Counted from the stretch's first letter, positions 7,851-17,079 are shown. The stretch: 64,000 nucleotides of DNA from Streptomyces oceani (GCF_001751245.1 NZ_LJGU01000158.1:33421-97420), one strand, 5' to 3'. The notes: generated by a model not told the origin, from the letters alone. Numbers and translations are program-made.

Positions 7851-9616
7851 CAGAACTCTCCCGCGTTGTTGGTGCGTACTCGCTCCAGCACGATCAGCAC
7901 GGCGCCGCACAGCAGCAGCAGAATGGTGCTCAGGGCCATGGCCTGCCCGTAGTTGAGCTCGCCGGCTCGTCCGAGGAACCGCGCGACGGTCACCGGCAGC
8001 GTGGGATGGTCCGCGCGGGCGATGAAGACGGTGGCGCCGAACTCGCCGAGCGAGACGGCGAAGGCAAAGCCCGCCGCCACCAGCACGGCCCGGCGCACCA
8101 GCGGCAGATCCACCGCACGCCAGACCTGGAACGGCGAAGCGCCCAGCACGGCCGCCGCCTCCCGTAGCCGGTCGTCCACCGCCCGGAGCACCGGCAGCAT
8201 GGTACGGATCACGAACGGGACGCCCACCAGCGCCTGCGCCAGCGGCACCAGTATCCAGGACGAGCGCAGGTCCAACGGCGGCTCGTCCAGGGCGATCAGG
8301 AAACCGAATCCGACCGTCACCGCGGACGTGCCCAGGGGCAGCATCAACAAGGCGTCGAAGCCCCGTACGATCCGCCCCGCCCGACGGCTGAGGGCCGCCG
8401 CGGCCAGACCGCCCACCAGCAGGGAGACCAGGGTGGCGGCGAGAGCATAAGCCAACGAGTTGCCGATCGCCTCCACCGGCGGCACCAGGAAGGCGGCGCT
8501 GTCACCCAGTTCGAACAGCGCACGGTAGAACACCAGCCCGTGCCCGCCGTCCGGCCCACGCAACGAGCGCTCGGCCAACACCCCGAGCGGCAGCAGGAGC
8601 AGCACCGCGATCGTGACCAACACGGCCCACAACAGGGCCCACTGCCCCGCGCCACTCGGTCGGCGTGCCGTGTGCGCGGCGGCCACCAGCGGTAGCGCGG
8701 CCTCACGTCGACGCACGAGCCGGCCATAGCCGAGGAGCAGCGTCGCCACCGCCGCGAACTGCGTCAGCGTGAGCACCGCGGCCGTCGGCAGGTCCAGCAG
8801 GGACGCGGTCTGCCGGTAGATCTCCACCTCCAGGGTGGCGTAACGCGGACCGCCCAGCACCTGGATGACCCCGAAGGAGGTGAAGGTGAACAGGAAGACC
8901 ATCAACGCCGCCGCGCCCGCCGCGGGGACCAGGGCGGGGAGCGTCACGGCACGCCAGGCGGCGAACCGGCTCGCGCCGAGGACCCGGGCGGCCTCCTCCT
9001 GCCGGGGGTCGAGCTGTGCCCACAGCCCGCCCACGGTCCGTACGACCACGGCGTAGTTGAAGAAGACGTGGGCCAGCAGGATCGCCCAGACGGAGGTGTC
9101 CAGCCGTACCCCCCAGAGCTCGTCCAGGGCCCCGCCCCGCCCGAGGAGCGCGAGGAAGGCCGAGCCGACCACCACGGTGGGCAGTACGAACGGCACCGTC
9201 ACCAGCGCGTGCAGCAGCCGCTTGGCGGGGAACCGGAAGCGGGCGAAGACGTACGCGCCGGGCAGCGCGACCGACAGGGTGAGCGCGGTGGAGGCCAGGG
9301 CCTGCCACACCGTGAACCACAGGACCTGCTGCACTCCCGGGTCGCCCAGCACCGTACCGACCCGGTCCAGTTGCCATCGGCCGTCGGCGCGCAGGCCGCG
9401 GCCGACGATCGTCACCACCGGGTAGGCGAAGAAGAGCGCGAAGAACCCCACGGGCACGGCCATCAGGGCGAGTCGCACCCCGGCCGCGCGGCGTCGTACG
9501 GAGCGAGTGGCGGGCGGCCTCGAGGCGTTGGCGCCCGGAGCGGGGCCTCCGGTGTCGTGTACCGCCGGCTCGGCGCTGACCGTACGGGAGCGAAGTCCGT
9601 TGGCGGGGCCGCTCAC
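7850..9616 (-). CDS. thiP: Thiamine ABC transporter permease ThiP-like (fused double module)
   Basis: At 588 residues this carries two tandem binding-protein-dependent permease modules. Each has about six membrane segments and an EAA-type loop: QEEAARVLGASRFAAWRAV near 225 and LREAAAVLGASPFQVWRAV near 490. Such fused permeases occur in ThiP and FbpB iron transporters. Neighbouring thiB and the upstream TPP riboswitch favour thiamine. Residues 1-45 are an Ala/Pro/Arg-rich cytoplasmic lead. It lies 4 bases after the thiB stop, so the three genes are almost certainly co-transcribed. Confidence 0.82.
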   Translation of the reverse strand: MSGPANGLRSRTVSAEPAVHDTGGPAPGANASRPPATRSVRRRAAGVRLALMAVPVGFFALFFAYPVVTIVGRGLRADGRWQLDRVGTVLGDPGVQQVLWFTVWQALASTALTLSVALPGAYVFARFRFPAKRLLHALVTVPFVLPTVVVGSAFLALLGRGGALDELWGVRLDTSVWAILLAHVFFNYAVVVRTVGGLWAQLDPRQEEAARVLGASRFAAWRAVTLPALVPAAGAAALMVFLFTFTSFGVIQVLGGPRYATLEVEIYRQTASLLDLPTAAVLTLTQFAAVATLLLGYGRLVRRREAALPLVAAAHTARRPSGAGQWALLWAVLVTIAVLLLLPLGVLAERSLRGPDGGHGLVFYRALFELGDSAAFLVPPVEAIGNSLAYALAATLVSLLVGGLAAAALSRRAGRIVRGFDALLMLPLGTSAVTVGFGFLIALDEPPLDLRSSWILVPLAQALVGVPFVIRTMLPVLRAVDDRLREAAAVLGASPFQVWRAVDLPLVRRAVLVAAGFAFAVSLGEFGATVFIARADHPTLPVTVARFLGRAGELNYGQAMALSTILLLLCGAVLIVLERVRTNNAGEF

Positions 9617-9620
9617 CGGG

Positions 9621-10688
9621 TCACCTCAGGACCAGCGAGGTCCACTCGTCCACCCACCGCTCGCGGTTCTCGGCGATCCGCTCCGGGGCCATGGTGAGCG
9701 GGTCCTCGACCGTCGCGCCGTAGCGGGTGAACAGTTCCGGGAGGTCGACGTCGGAGCGCGCCGGACTGACGAACATCTGGAGCGGGAGATCCTCCTGGAA
9801 GGTCTTGCTGAGGAGGAAGTCGAGGAGGGCCTTGCCGCCCTTCTCGTTCGCCGCCCCGGACAGCAGCCCCGCGTACTCTGTCTGCCGGAAGCAGGTGTCC
9901 TCGATGACGCCGGTCGGCGCCTGCTCGGGCCGCTCCTTCTTCCCCAGCACCTCGACGGGCGGGCTGGAGGCGTACGAGACGACGAGTGGCCGGTCGCCCT
10001 TCCCCTTGCCCGCCGCCGAGCCGCTGAACCGGTCGTTGTAGGCCTGTTCCCAGCCGTCCACGACCTCCACGCCGTTGGCCTTCAGTTTCTTCCAGTAGTC
10101 CCGCCAACCGTCCGCGCCGTACTCGCGCACCGTGCCCAGCAGGAAGCCGAGTCCCGGCGAGGAGGTGGCGGCGTTCTCCGTGACCAGGAGGTCCCGGTAG
10201 CGCGGCTTGGCCAGGTCCTCGAAGGTGCGGGGCGGCTCCAGCTTCCGCTCCGCGAAGTAGTCCCGGTCGTAGTTGACACATATCTCGCCGGTGTCCACGG
10301 GGGTGACCCGGTTCCGCTCGGCGTCCGCACGCAGTTGCTTCGGGACGTTCGACAGACCCTTGGCCGCGTACGGCACGAAGAGGTCGCCGTCCAGCGCACG
10401 GGAGAGCAGCGTGTTGTCCACCCCGAAGAACACGTCACCCTGCGGGTTGTCCTTGTTGAGCACCGCCTGGTTGACCGCCGATCCGGCGTCACCGCCACGC
10501 AGCACCCGCACCTCGTACCCGGTGCGTTCGGTGAACTCGTTAAGCACCTTCTTGGACGCCGCGAAGGAGTCGTGTGTGACGAGCGTGACGGTGTCGGTGT
10601 CCGTGCCGTCAGTCCCGGAGCTGCCACAGCCGGCGAGCAGTGAAACGACCGCCGTGACGGCGAGGACGCTGGTGACCCGGTGTTTCAT
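9621..10688 (-). CDS. thiB: Thiamine-binding lipoprotein ThiB
   Basis: The protein (355 residues from ATG 10688) begins MKHRVTSVLAVTAVV and ends its signal peptide with a lipobox LLAGC, then GSSGTDG, so it is a secreted lipoprotein. VTLVTHDSFAASKKVLNEF at the mature N-terminus is the ThiB family opening, followed by GDAGSAVNQAVLNK and DVFFGVDNTLLSRAL. It captures thiamine species for the ThiPQ permease. The frame is open further upstream, but those codons overlap the riboswitch; ATG 10688 has GAAGG 7 bases before it. Confidence 0.88.
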   Translation of the reverse strand: MKHRVTSVLAVTAVVSLLAGCGSSGTDGTDTDTVTLVTHDSFAASKKVLNEFTERTGYEVRVLRGGDAGSAVNQAVLNKDNPQGDVFFGVDNTLLSRALDGDLFVPYAAKGLSNVPKQLRADAERNRVTPVDTGEICVNYDRDYFAERKLEPPRTFEDLAKPRYRDLLVTENAATSSPGLGFLLGTVREYGADGWRDYWKKLKANGVEVVDGWEQAYNDRFSGSAAGKGKGDRPLVVSYASSPPVEVLGKKERPEQAPTGVIEDTCFRQTEYAGLLSGAANEKGGKALLDFLLSKTFQEDLPLQMFVSPARSDVDLPELFTRYGATVEDPLTMAPERIAENRERWVDEWTSLVLR

Positions 10689-10740
10689 CGCGCTGCCTTC
10701 GTGTACGTGGAAACGGGTGCACGCGGGCAGCACAAGAGTC

Positions 10741-10838
10741 TCGCCGAACTTCCTACCCGGCATGATCCGGGCGAGGTTCGAGGGTCTGCGGCCGAACGAT
10801 GCCGCACTCTCAGCGCTGCGCGCGCTCCCCTGTCGGTG
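10741..10838 (-). promoter_or_regulatory. TPP (thiamine pyrophosphate) riboswitch
   Basis: Read on the minus strand, the leader contains the THI-box order of elements: AGGGGAGC, then GCGCTGAGAGTGCGG (the CUGAGA core), then ACCCTCGAACCT, then a CCGG..ATGCCGG..TAGGAAGTTCGG close. It lies 53 bases before thiB. A GCTGCC segment (10726-10731) can pair with GGCAGC (10692-10697), which overlaps the GAAGG ribosome binding site. That suggests ligand-dependent sequestration of the RBS; this pairing is inferred, not shown. Confidence 0.9.
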
Positions 10839-10953
10839 TGGTGTAAACGCTCTTTCGAACAGTACCAGTACGCCGGCTCGGCCCGGCCGGGCGTCCCGTC
10901 ATCGGCGTACGTCGTCCGGCCGCGCGTACGTCCCGGTCAGCGACCGGTCAGCA

Positions 10954-10987
10954 GACGGGACCGCTCAGCGGACGGGACCGGTCAGCG
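10954..10987. repeat. Tandem direct repeat over the 3' end of rlmN
   Basis: GACGGGACCGCTCAGCG (10954-10970) is followed directly by GACGGGACCGGTCAGCG (10971-10987), differing at one base. Further CCGGTCAGC copies lie just to the left. The second unit includes the rlmN stop codon. It looks like a small tandem duplication. Confidence 0.5.
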
Positions 10988-12088
10988 TTCGGTGGCGGCC
11001 AGTTGCCCGCAGGCGCCGTCGATCTCCTGGCCCCGGGTGTCCCGTACGGTCACCGGCACCCGATGCGCCTCCAGCGCCCGTACGAACTCCCGCTCGTCCT
11101 CCGGGCGGGAGGCCGTCCACTGGGAACCGGGAGTGGGGTTCAGCGGGATGAGGTTGACGTGCGCCCGCTTGCCCCTGAGTAGCTTGCCGAGCAGGTCACC
11201 GCGCCACGGTTGGTCGTTCACGTCCCTGATGAGGGCATACTCGATGGACACCCGACGGCCGGACTGCTCCGCGTACGCCCAGGCAGCGTCCAGCACCTCA
11301 CGTACCTTCCAGCGGGTGTTCACGGGCACCAGGGTGTCGCGGAGTTCGTCGTCCGGGGCGTGCAGCGAGACCGCGAGGCGAGCGCTCAGTCCCTCATCGG
11401 CGAACCGCCACATGGCCGGCACCAGCCCGACCGTCGACACGGTGATCCCACGCTGCGACATGCCCATGCCGTCCGGTGCCGGGTCGGTCAGCCGCCGGAT
11501 CGCCCCCAGGACACGGTTGTAGTTCGCCAGCGGCTCCCCCATGCCCATGAAGACCACGTTCGACAACCGCGCGGGCCCGCCCGGCACTTCCCCGTCGCGC
11601 AGCGCCCGCTGGGCGTCGACGATCTGGTGCACGATCTCGGCAGTGGACAGATTCCGGTCCAGGCCGGCCTGCCCCGTCGCGCAGAACGGGCAGTTCATGC
11701 CACAGCCGGCCTGGGAGCTGATGCACATGGTCACGCGTTCCGGGTAACGCATGAGCACGGACTCCACCATCGTTCCGTCGTGCAGCCGCCAAAGCGTCTT
11801 GCGGGTGGTGTCCTGGTCACAGCTGATATGCCGCACGACGCTCATCAGGTCCGGCAGCAACGCGCTACCGAGCCGCTCCCTGGCCGCGGCTGGGATGTCC
11901 GTCCACTCCGCCGGCCGATGCGCGTACCGGGCGAAGTAGTGCTGGGACAGCTGTTTGGCTCGGAACGGCTTCTCGCCGAGCGCCGTGACCGCCTCCCGAC
12001 GCTCCGTGGGGGCGAGGTCGGCGAGGTGCCGCGGGGGCTTCGCGGCTCCGCGCGGCGCGACAAAGGTGAGTTCTCCGGGTGCAGGCAT
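10982..12088 (-). CDS. rlmN: Dual-specificity 23S rRNA/tRNA adenine C2-methyltransferase RlmN
   Basis: The 368-residue radical SAM enzyme has the CxxxCxxC cluster motif at Cys129, Cys133 and Cys136 (CGMNCPFCATGQ). VVFMGMGEPLANYN, ISVSTVGLVP-like and SLHAPDD segments are family hallmarks. It methylates A2503 of 23S rRNA and A37 of some tRNAs through a methyl-Cys intermediate. The start MPAPGELTFV (ATG 12088) is preferred over longer frames because the extra upstream residues are Arg-rich and not family-like; no strong RBS is visible. Confidence 0.93.
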   Translation of the reverse strand: MPAPGELTFVAPRGAAKPPRHLADLAPTERREAVTALGEKPFRAKQLSQHYFARYAHRPAEWTDIPAAARERLGSALLPDLMSVVRHISCDQDTTRKTLWRLHDGTMVESVLMRYPERVTMCISSQAGCGMNCPFCATGQAGLDRNLSTAEIVHQIVDAQRALRDGEVPGGPARLSNVVFMGMGEPLANYNRVLGAIRRLTDPAPDGMGMSQRGITVSTVGLVPAMWRFADEGLSARLAVSLHAPDDELRDTLVPVNTRWKVREVLDAAWAYAEQSGRRVSIEYALIRDVNDQPWRGDLLGKLLRGKRAHVNLIPLNPTPGSQWTASRPEDEREFVRALEAHRVPVTVRDTRGQEIDGACGQLAATER

Positions 12089-12221
12089 AGCCGTACCAGT
12101 GTCGCAGACCCGGCGCGACGCGCTCGCCGGACGGGGGCTTCGGCTGCGGCAGTCCGGGCCCAGGACGCGTGAAAACCGCGAACGGCGCGGCGCGGGCCGT
12201 ACGCGTGGGACAACCGTACGT

Positions 12222-13349
12222 TCAGCCACTCCCGACGAACAGCGCCAGCAGCAGCCACACCACGGGCGCGGTCGGAAGCAGCGAGTCGAGGCGGTCCATG
12301 ATGCCGCCGTGGCCGGGGAGGAGGGTCCCCATGTCCTTGATATCCAGATCCCGTTTGATCATCGACTCGCCGAGATCGCCGAGGGTCGCGCTGAGAGCGA
12401 CCACGAAGCCCAGGACGAGGCCGTGCCACCAGCGGCCGTCGTCGATCAGGAGATGCGTGCACAGCGCCCCGGCGGCCATCGCGAACGCGACCGCGCCGGC
12501 GAGTCCCTCCCGGGTCTTGCCGGGGCTGATCCGGGGGGCCAGCTTGTGCGTACCGAAGCGCCAGCCGACCGCGTACGCGCCGGTGTCACTCACCACGGTC
12601 AGCAGCAGGAAGGTCAACACCCGCCACGCGCCGTCCTCGGCGGCCAACATCAGTGCCACGAACGTCGCGAGGAACGGGACGTAGAACACCGCGAACACTC
12701 CCGCGGTCACGTCGCGTAGGTACTCCTGAGCCGAGTCGGTCATCCGCCACACAAGCACCAACAGAGCGGTCAGCGCCATCGCGACCCAGGCACCCTCAGC
12801 ACCCCGGGCATATCCGGCGATGACCATCGCGGCTCCACCCATCGCCAGCGGCACCAGTGGCACCCGAACACCCTTGCGCTCGGAGAGTCGGGAAGTGAGT
12901 TCCCACAGGCCGACGACCACCGCGGCGACGATCACCGCGACGAAGGCCGCCTTGTAGACGAAAAGCGAAGCGATGATGATCGCGCCAAGGCCCAACCCCA
13001 CCGCTATCGCCGCGCGCAGGTCCCTCCCCGCACGCTTCTTGGGTTGCTCGGGGTCACCACGGCGTGCCTCGGCGGGTTCGACCGATGAGGGGCCCTCGGC
13101 ATGACGGCCGGTTTCCGGCTCCCGGGGGCCATGCTGACCGGTGTCGTCACCGCCGCCGGTTTCCCCCGGGTCGGGCATGGTGGGCATGGGCCGAGTCTGC
13201 GGTCCTCCTTCCGGCTGCGCGTCCAGGCGCGCGGAATGGGTCGTCTCGCCCCGCCACGACGTGTTTCCCGGTACGGCCACGGACGCCCGTTCGGAAGGGC
13301 CGGGGAAACCGCCAGCCGACGGCGGGACCCCCCACGATGAGTCAGTCAC
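12222..13349 (-). CDS. cdsA: Phosphatidate cytidylyltransferase (CDP-diacylglycerol synthase)
   Basis: The 375-residue membrane enzyme makes CDP-diacylglycerol from phosphatidate and CTP. The CDS signature is complete near the C-terminus: SMIKRDLDIKD followed by LLPGHGGIMDR. About eight hydrophobic segments start after residue 110. The first 110 residues are a hydrophilic Pro/Glu/Gly-rich extension, as in other streptomycete CdsA proteins. It begins 12 bases after the frr stop, so it is probably co-transcribed with frr. Confidence 0.92.
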   Translation of the reverse strand: MTDSSWGVPPSAGGFPGPSERASVAVPGNTSWRGETTHSARLDAQPEGGPQTRPMPTMPDPGETGGGDDTGQHGPREPETGRHAEGPSSVEPAEARRGDPEQPKKRAGRDLRAAIAVGLGLGAIIIASLFVYKAAFVAVIVAAVVVGLWELTSRLSERKGVRVPLVPLAMGGAAMVIAGYARGAEGAWVAMALTALLVLVWRMTDSAQEYLRDVTAGVFAVFYVPFLATFVALMLAAEDGAWRVLTFLLLTVVSDTGAYAVGWRFGTHKLAPRISPGKTREGLAGAVAFAMAAGALCTHLLIDDGRWWHGLVLGFVVALSATLGDLGESMIKRDLDIKDMGTLLPGHGGIMDRLDSLLPTAPVVWLLLALFVGSG

Positions 13350-13361
13350 GGATTCGCAGCC

Positions 13362-13919
13362 TCAGACCTCGAGCAGCTCGGCTTCCTTGTGCTTGAGCAG
13401 CTCGTCCACTTGCGCCACGTACTTCGCCGTGGTGTCGTCAAGCTCCTTCTCACCACGGCGGCCCTCGTCCTCGCCCACGTCTCCGTCTTTCACGGCCGCT
13501 TCCATCGTCTCCTTGGCCTTACGACGCACGCTGCGAATCGAGATCTTGGCGTCCTCGCCCTTGGCCTTGGCGACCTTGATGAACTCCCGGCGGCGCTCCT
13601 CGGTCAGCTCCGGGAAGACCACCCGGATGATGTTGCCGTCGTTCGACGGATTGACGCCCAGGTCCGAGTCGCGGATAGCTTGCTCGATGTTCCGCAAGGA
13701 GCTCTTGTCGAACGGCGTCACGACCGCCATCCGCGCCTCCGGCACCGAGAACGACGCCAACTGGTTGATCGGGGTCGGGGTGCCGTAGTACTCAGCCACG
13801 ATCTTGTTGAACATCGCCGGGTGTGCACGGCCGGTGCGGATCGCGGCGAAGTCCTCCTTGGCGACGACGACCGCCTTCTCCATCTTCTCCTCGGCCTCGA
13901 GGAGGGTCTCTTCAATCAC
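13362..13919 (-). CDS. frr: Ribosome recycling factor
   Basis: The 185-residue protein beginning VIEETLLEAEEKMEKAVVV matches RRF over its whole length, ending ELLKHKEAELLEV. It works with EF-G to split post-termination ribosomes. The GTG start at 13919 follows AGGAG by 6 bases and gives the usual family length; longer upstream frames are not coding. It follows pyrH in the classic rpsB-tsf-pyrH-frr order. Confidence 0.96.
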   Translation of the reverse strand: MIEETLLEAEEKMEKAVVVAKEDFAAIRTGRAHPAMFNKIVAEYYGTPTPINQLASFSVPEARMAVVTPFDKSSLRNIEQAIRDSDLGVNPSNDGNIIRVVFPELTEERRREFIKVAKAKGEDAKISIRSVRRKAKETMEAAVKDGDVGEDEGRRGEKELDDTTAKYVAQVDELLKHKEAELLEV

Positions 13920-14100
13920 CACGTGCTCCTGGTTCGATGAATGAGCCTCAGACTGCTTCCTCCGGGATTGACCCCAGACTTCCGCAGCGCCCTGTTTCCT
14001 GCACGGTGTCCGACCTGCAGGCTGTTGTCCATCCCTAAGCCGGTCGCGCCAACCACGCAGCGTGCTCGGTGACTTCAGCCGGGGACGCCGGTCCGCCCGG

Positions 14101-14850
14101 TCACTGCCGGGTGCCCTGGCCATTGACCAGAGTCCCGATCTTCTCACCCTTTACGGCCCGACCGATATTGCCCTCCGCGAGCAACTCGAAAACCAGGATC
14201 GGCAGCTTGTTGTCCCGGCACAAGGTCACGGCGGTGGCGTCGGCGACCTTGAGGTCCCGAGTGATGACCTCGCTGTACTCCAACGCGTCGAACTTCACGG
14301 CTGCCGGATTCACCGCCGGGTCCGAGTCGTACACCCCGTCGACCCCGTTCTTGCCCATCAGCATGGCCTCGGCGTCGATCTCCAGGGCACGCTGTGCGGC
14401 GGTGGTGTCGGTGGAGAAGTACGGCATCCCCATGCCGGCACCGAAGATCACCACGCGCCCCTTCTCCAGGTGTCGGACGGCGCGTAGCGGAATGTAGGGC
14501 TCGGCGACCTGGCCCATGGTGATCGCCGTCTGCACCCTGGAGTCGATGCCCTCCTTCTCCAGGAAGTCCTGCAGCGCGAGACAGTTCATGACCGTACCGA
14601 GCATGCCCATGTAGTCGGACCGAGCCCGGTCCATGCCACGCTGCTGGAGTTCCGCGCCGCGGAAGAAGTTCCCACCCCCGATCACGACCGCGATCTCCGC
14701 TCCTTCGCGCACCACGGAAGCGATCTCCCGCGCCACCTTGTGCACGACGTCGGGGTCGACGCCCAGCCCTCCACCGCCGGCGAACGCCTCCCCGGAGAGT
14801 TTCAGCAAGAAGCGACGCCGGCCGCCTTCTTTGTCGGTGTCATTGCTCAT
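14101..14850 (-). CDS. pyrH: Uridylate kinase (UMP kinase)
   Basis: A 249-residue amino acid kinase-fold UMP kinase that phosphorylates UMP to UDP. Visible motifs are LLKLSGEAFAG near residue 14, VIGGGNFFRG near 56, DYMGMLGTVMN and TDTTAAQRALEI. ATG 14850 is chosen because GGAG lies 6 bases upstream. It stands between a strong hairpin that separates it from tsf and the frr gene 181 bases downstream. Confidence 0.95.
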   Translation of the reverse strand: MSNDTDKEGGRRRFLLKLSGEAFAGGGGLGVDPDVVHKVAREIASVVREGAEIAVVIGGGNFFRGAELQQRGMDRARSDYMGMLGTVMNCLALQDFLEKEGIDSRVQTAITMGQVAEPYIPLRAVRHLEKGRVVIFGAGMGMPYFSTDTTAAQRALEIDAEAMLMGKNGVDGVYDSDPAVNPAAVKFDALEYSEVITRDLKVADATAVTLCRDNKLPILVFELLAEGNIGRAVKGEKIGTLVNGQGTRQ

Positions 14851-14872
14851 GGAGATCTCCTCGTGCATACGA

Positions 14873-14923
14873 AGGAGGCCATTGCCGGTGGACCCTCTCG
14901 GTTCCTGCTGGCAATGGCCTCCT
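14873..14923 (-). terminator. Strong hairpin between tsf and pyrH
   Basis: AGGAGGCCATTGCC (14873-14886) and GGCAATGGCCTCCT (14910-14923) pair perfectly over 14 bp, with a 23-base loop. It is 120 bases after the tsf stop and 22 bases before the pyrH start. It could terminate the rpsB-tsf transcript or attenuate pyrH expression. Confidence 0.75.
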
Positions 14924-15043
14924 CGTCAGAACTGCCGTGTGCCCGACACCAGAGCCTTCCGTCCCGGATCGGACACTCCGATGGCCGGGCAGACCCTGGC
15001 GTTCCGTGTCCGACCGCGAGGGGCCGGACGGTGACGTCGAATG

Positions 15044-15895
15044 TCAGGCGCCGACACGGAAACGAGCGAACCGCTTCAGCGTCACTCCCGCTTCCTCCAG
15101 CACCGTCTCTACGGTCTTCTTGTTGTCCTTCGCGAACGGCTGGTCGAGGAGGCAGCTCTCCTTGTAGAAGCCCTTCACCCGGCCCTCGATGATCTTCGGA
15201 AGGGCCTGCTCCGGCTTGCCCTCCTCGCGGGCCGTCTCCTCGGCGATGCGACGCTCGTTGTCGATGGTCTCGGCCGGAATGTCCGCACGGGAGAGGAAGG
15301 CTGGCGCGAAGGCCGCGATGTGCTGAGCCACGTCGCGTGCGACGGTCGCCCGCGTGTCCGCGTCGGCCTCGCCGTCCAACTCGACCAGCACACCCACCTG
15401 CGGAGGAAGGTCCGGGCTGGTGCGGTGGAGGTAACCGGTGACGTACGAGCCGGAGAACTGCGCGAAGCGGTCCAGCACGATCTTCTCACCCAGGCTGGCG
15501 TTGGCCTCGTCGACGAACGCCTGCACCGTCTTGCCGCTCTCAAGCTCGGAGGCGAGCAGCGTGGCGATGTCGGCCGGGGACGTCGCCTCGACGTGGGCGG
15601 CGATCGCGTCGGCGACCACGACGAACTTGTCACCCTTGGCGACGAAGTCGGTCTCGCACTTCAGCTCGACGAGCACACCGGTCGAGTTGTCCTCGCTGAT
15701 ACGGGAGACCACCGCGCCGTTCTCCGCGGTGCGGGACTCACGCTTGGCCACCCCCTTCTGGCCCTTGACACGCAGGACCTCGACGGCCTTGTCGACATCG
15801 CCCTCGGCCTCGTCCAGCGCCTTCTTGCAGTCCATCATGCCCGCGCCAGTCAGTTCGCGGAGCTTCTTCACGTCAGCGGCGGTGTAGTTCGCCAT
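15044..15895 (-). CDS. tsf: Elongation factor Ts
   Basis: This 283-residue protein starts MANYTAADVKKLRELTGAGMMD and contains CKKAL and ELKCETDFVAK, the EF-Ts signatures. It is the nucleotide exchange factor for EF-Tu. GAAGG lies upstream of the ATG at 15895. It is the second gene after rpsB, with a terminator-like hairpin between them that probably sets different expression levels. Confidence 0.96.
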   Translation of the reverse strand: MANYTAADVKKLRELTGAGMMDCKKALDEAEGDVDKAVEVLRVKGQKGVAKRESRTAENGAVVSRISEDNSTGVLVELKCETDFVAKGDKFVVVADAIAAHVEATSPADIATLLASELESGKTVQAFVDEANASLGEKIVLDRFAQFSGSYVTGYLHRTSPDLPPQVGVLVELDGEADADTRATVARDVAQHIAAFAPAFLSRADIPAETIDNERRIAEETAREEGKPEQALPKIIEGRVKGFYKESCLLDQPFAKDNKKTVETVLEEAGVTLKRFARFRVGA

Positions 15896-16083
15896 CCTTC
15901 TTTCCTTCTGTGCACTGAGGCCCTGCTCGGTGCGGGGACCTGGCAGGGCTGTTCCGGTGTGAGGTCGATGGGCCGGTATGGCGACTGACCGGATGGCGTA
16001 CGCCACGCTCGTGGGAGCCGGTCCCCGTACCGCTACGCGCGGTATTGCGTCCGTCGGTCCAACCTGCCGGCCGGGTTGCCGCG

Positions 16084-16114
16084 CGGCGGCCGGCGGGGAT
16101 TCCGCCGGCCGCCG
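16084..16114 (-). terminator. rpsB terminator hairpin
   Basis: CGGCGGCCGGCGG (16084-16096) and CCGCCGGCCGCCG (16102-16114) form a perfect 13-bp stem with a GGATT/AATCC loop, 4 bases after the rpsB stop codon on the minus strand. It is the clearest intrinsic-type terminator in the window. Confidence 0.8.
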
Positions 16115-16118
16115 AACG

Positions 16119-17027
16119 TCACGCGTCGTCCGCTGGCTTTTCCGCCGCCGCTTCGTCCTGGACGGTGCTGGTGGCCTCGTCCGAGGTGCCGGTGGTCTCC
16201 GTAGCCTGCGTGGCCTCGGAGCCTCCGGGCTCGGCCGGCTTGTCCTCGGCCTTGTCCCCTTCGAGGAGCTCCCGCTCCCACTCCGCCAGCGGCTCGCTGG
16301 CCGCCTTCTCACCGCTCTTACCCGCGGCGGAACCCGCGGAGCGAGCGATCAGGCCCTCTGCCGCGGCGTCCGCGATCACCCGGGTCAGCAGGGTGACCGA
16401 GCGAATGGCGTCGTCGTTGCCCGGGATCTTGTAGTCGACCTCGTCCGGGTCACAGTTGGTGTCCAGGATCGCCACTACCGGGATGTTCAGCTTGCGGGCC
16501 TCGCCGACGGCGATGTGTTCCTTCTTGGTGTCCACGATCCAGACGGCGCTGGGCACCTTCTGCATCTCGCGGATACCGCCGAGGGTCTTCTCCAGCTTGG
16601 CCTTCTCCCTGGAGAGGACGAGCAGTTCCTTCTTGGTGAGGCCGGAGGCGGCCACGTCCTCGAAGTCGATCTGCTCGAGTTCCTTGAGACGCTGCAGACG
16701 CTTGTACACCGTCGTGAAGTTGGTCAGCATGCCGCCGAGCCAACGCTGGTTCACGTACGGCATGCCCACCCGGGTCGCCTGCTCGGCGATGGCTTCCTGG
16801 GCCTGCTTCTTGGTGCCGACGAACATGATGGAGCCGCCGTGCGCGACGGTCTCCTTGACGAACTCGTAGGCGCGGTCGATGTACGACAGCGACTGGAGCA
16901 GGTCGATGATGTAGATGCCGTTGCGCTCGGTGAAGATGAAGCGCTTCATCTTCGGGTTCCAGCGGCGGGTCTGGTGCCCGAAGTGGACGCCGCTCTCCAG
17001 CAGCTCCCGCATCGTGACGACGGCCAT
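16119..17027 (-). CDS. rpsB: 30S ribosomal protein S2
   Basis: The 302-residue protein starts MAVVTMRELLESGVHFGHQ, the S2 opening, and continues with RWNPKMKRFIF and GGMLTNF. After about residue 230 it has the acidic Glu/Ala/Thr-rich tail common in streptomycete S2. AGGAGA precedes ATG 17027. A small hairpin lies in its leader (17060-17079). Confidence 0.96.
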   Translation of the reverse strand: MAVVTMRELLESGVHFGHQTRRWNPKMKRFIFTERNGIYIIDLLQSLSYIDRAYEFVKETVAHGGSIMFVGTKKQAQEAIAEQATRVGMPYVNQRWLGGMLTNFTTVYKRLQRLKELEQIDFEDVAASGLTKKELLVLSREKAKLEKTLGGIREMQKVPSAVWIVDTKKEHIAVGEARKLNIPVVAILDTNCDPDEVDYKIPGNDDAIRSVTLLTRVIADAAAEGLIARSAGSAAGKSGEKAASEPLAEWERELLEGDKAEDKPAEPGGSEATQATETTGTSDEATSTVQDEAAAEKPADDA

Positions 17028-17059
17028 GGCCGTTCTCCTTGATGTACTCGGTTGTCTGA

Positions 17060-17079
17060 CGACGACCGTGTGGTCGTCG
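17060..17079 (-). promoter_or_regulatory. Hairpin in the rpsB leader
   Basis: CGACGACC and GGTCGTCG (plus-strand reading) form an 8-bp stem with a 4-base loop, 33 bases before the rpsB start codon. Ribosomal protein S2 represses its own leader in other bacteria, so this may be a regulatory structure. The link is an inference. Confidence 0.4.

Noticed and set aside
10954..10987. Tandem repeats at the rlmN end as a CRISPR-like array
   Set aside because: Only two adjacent 17-base units without spacers.
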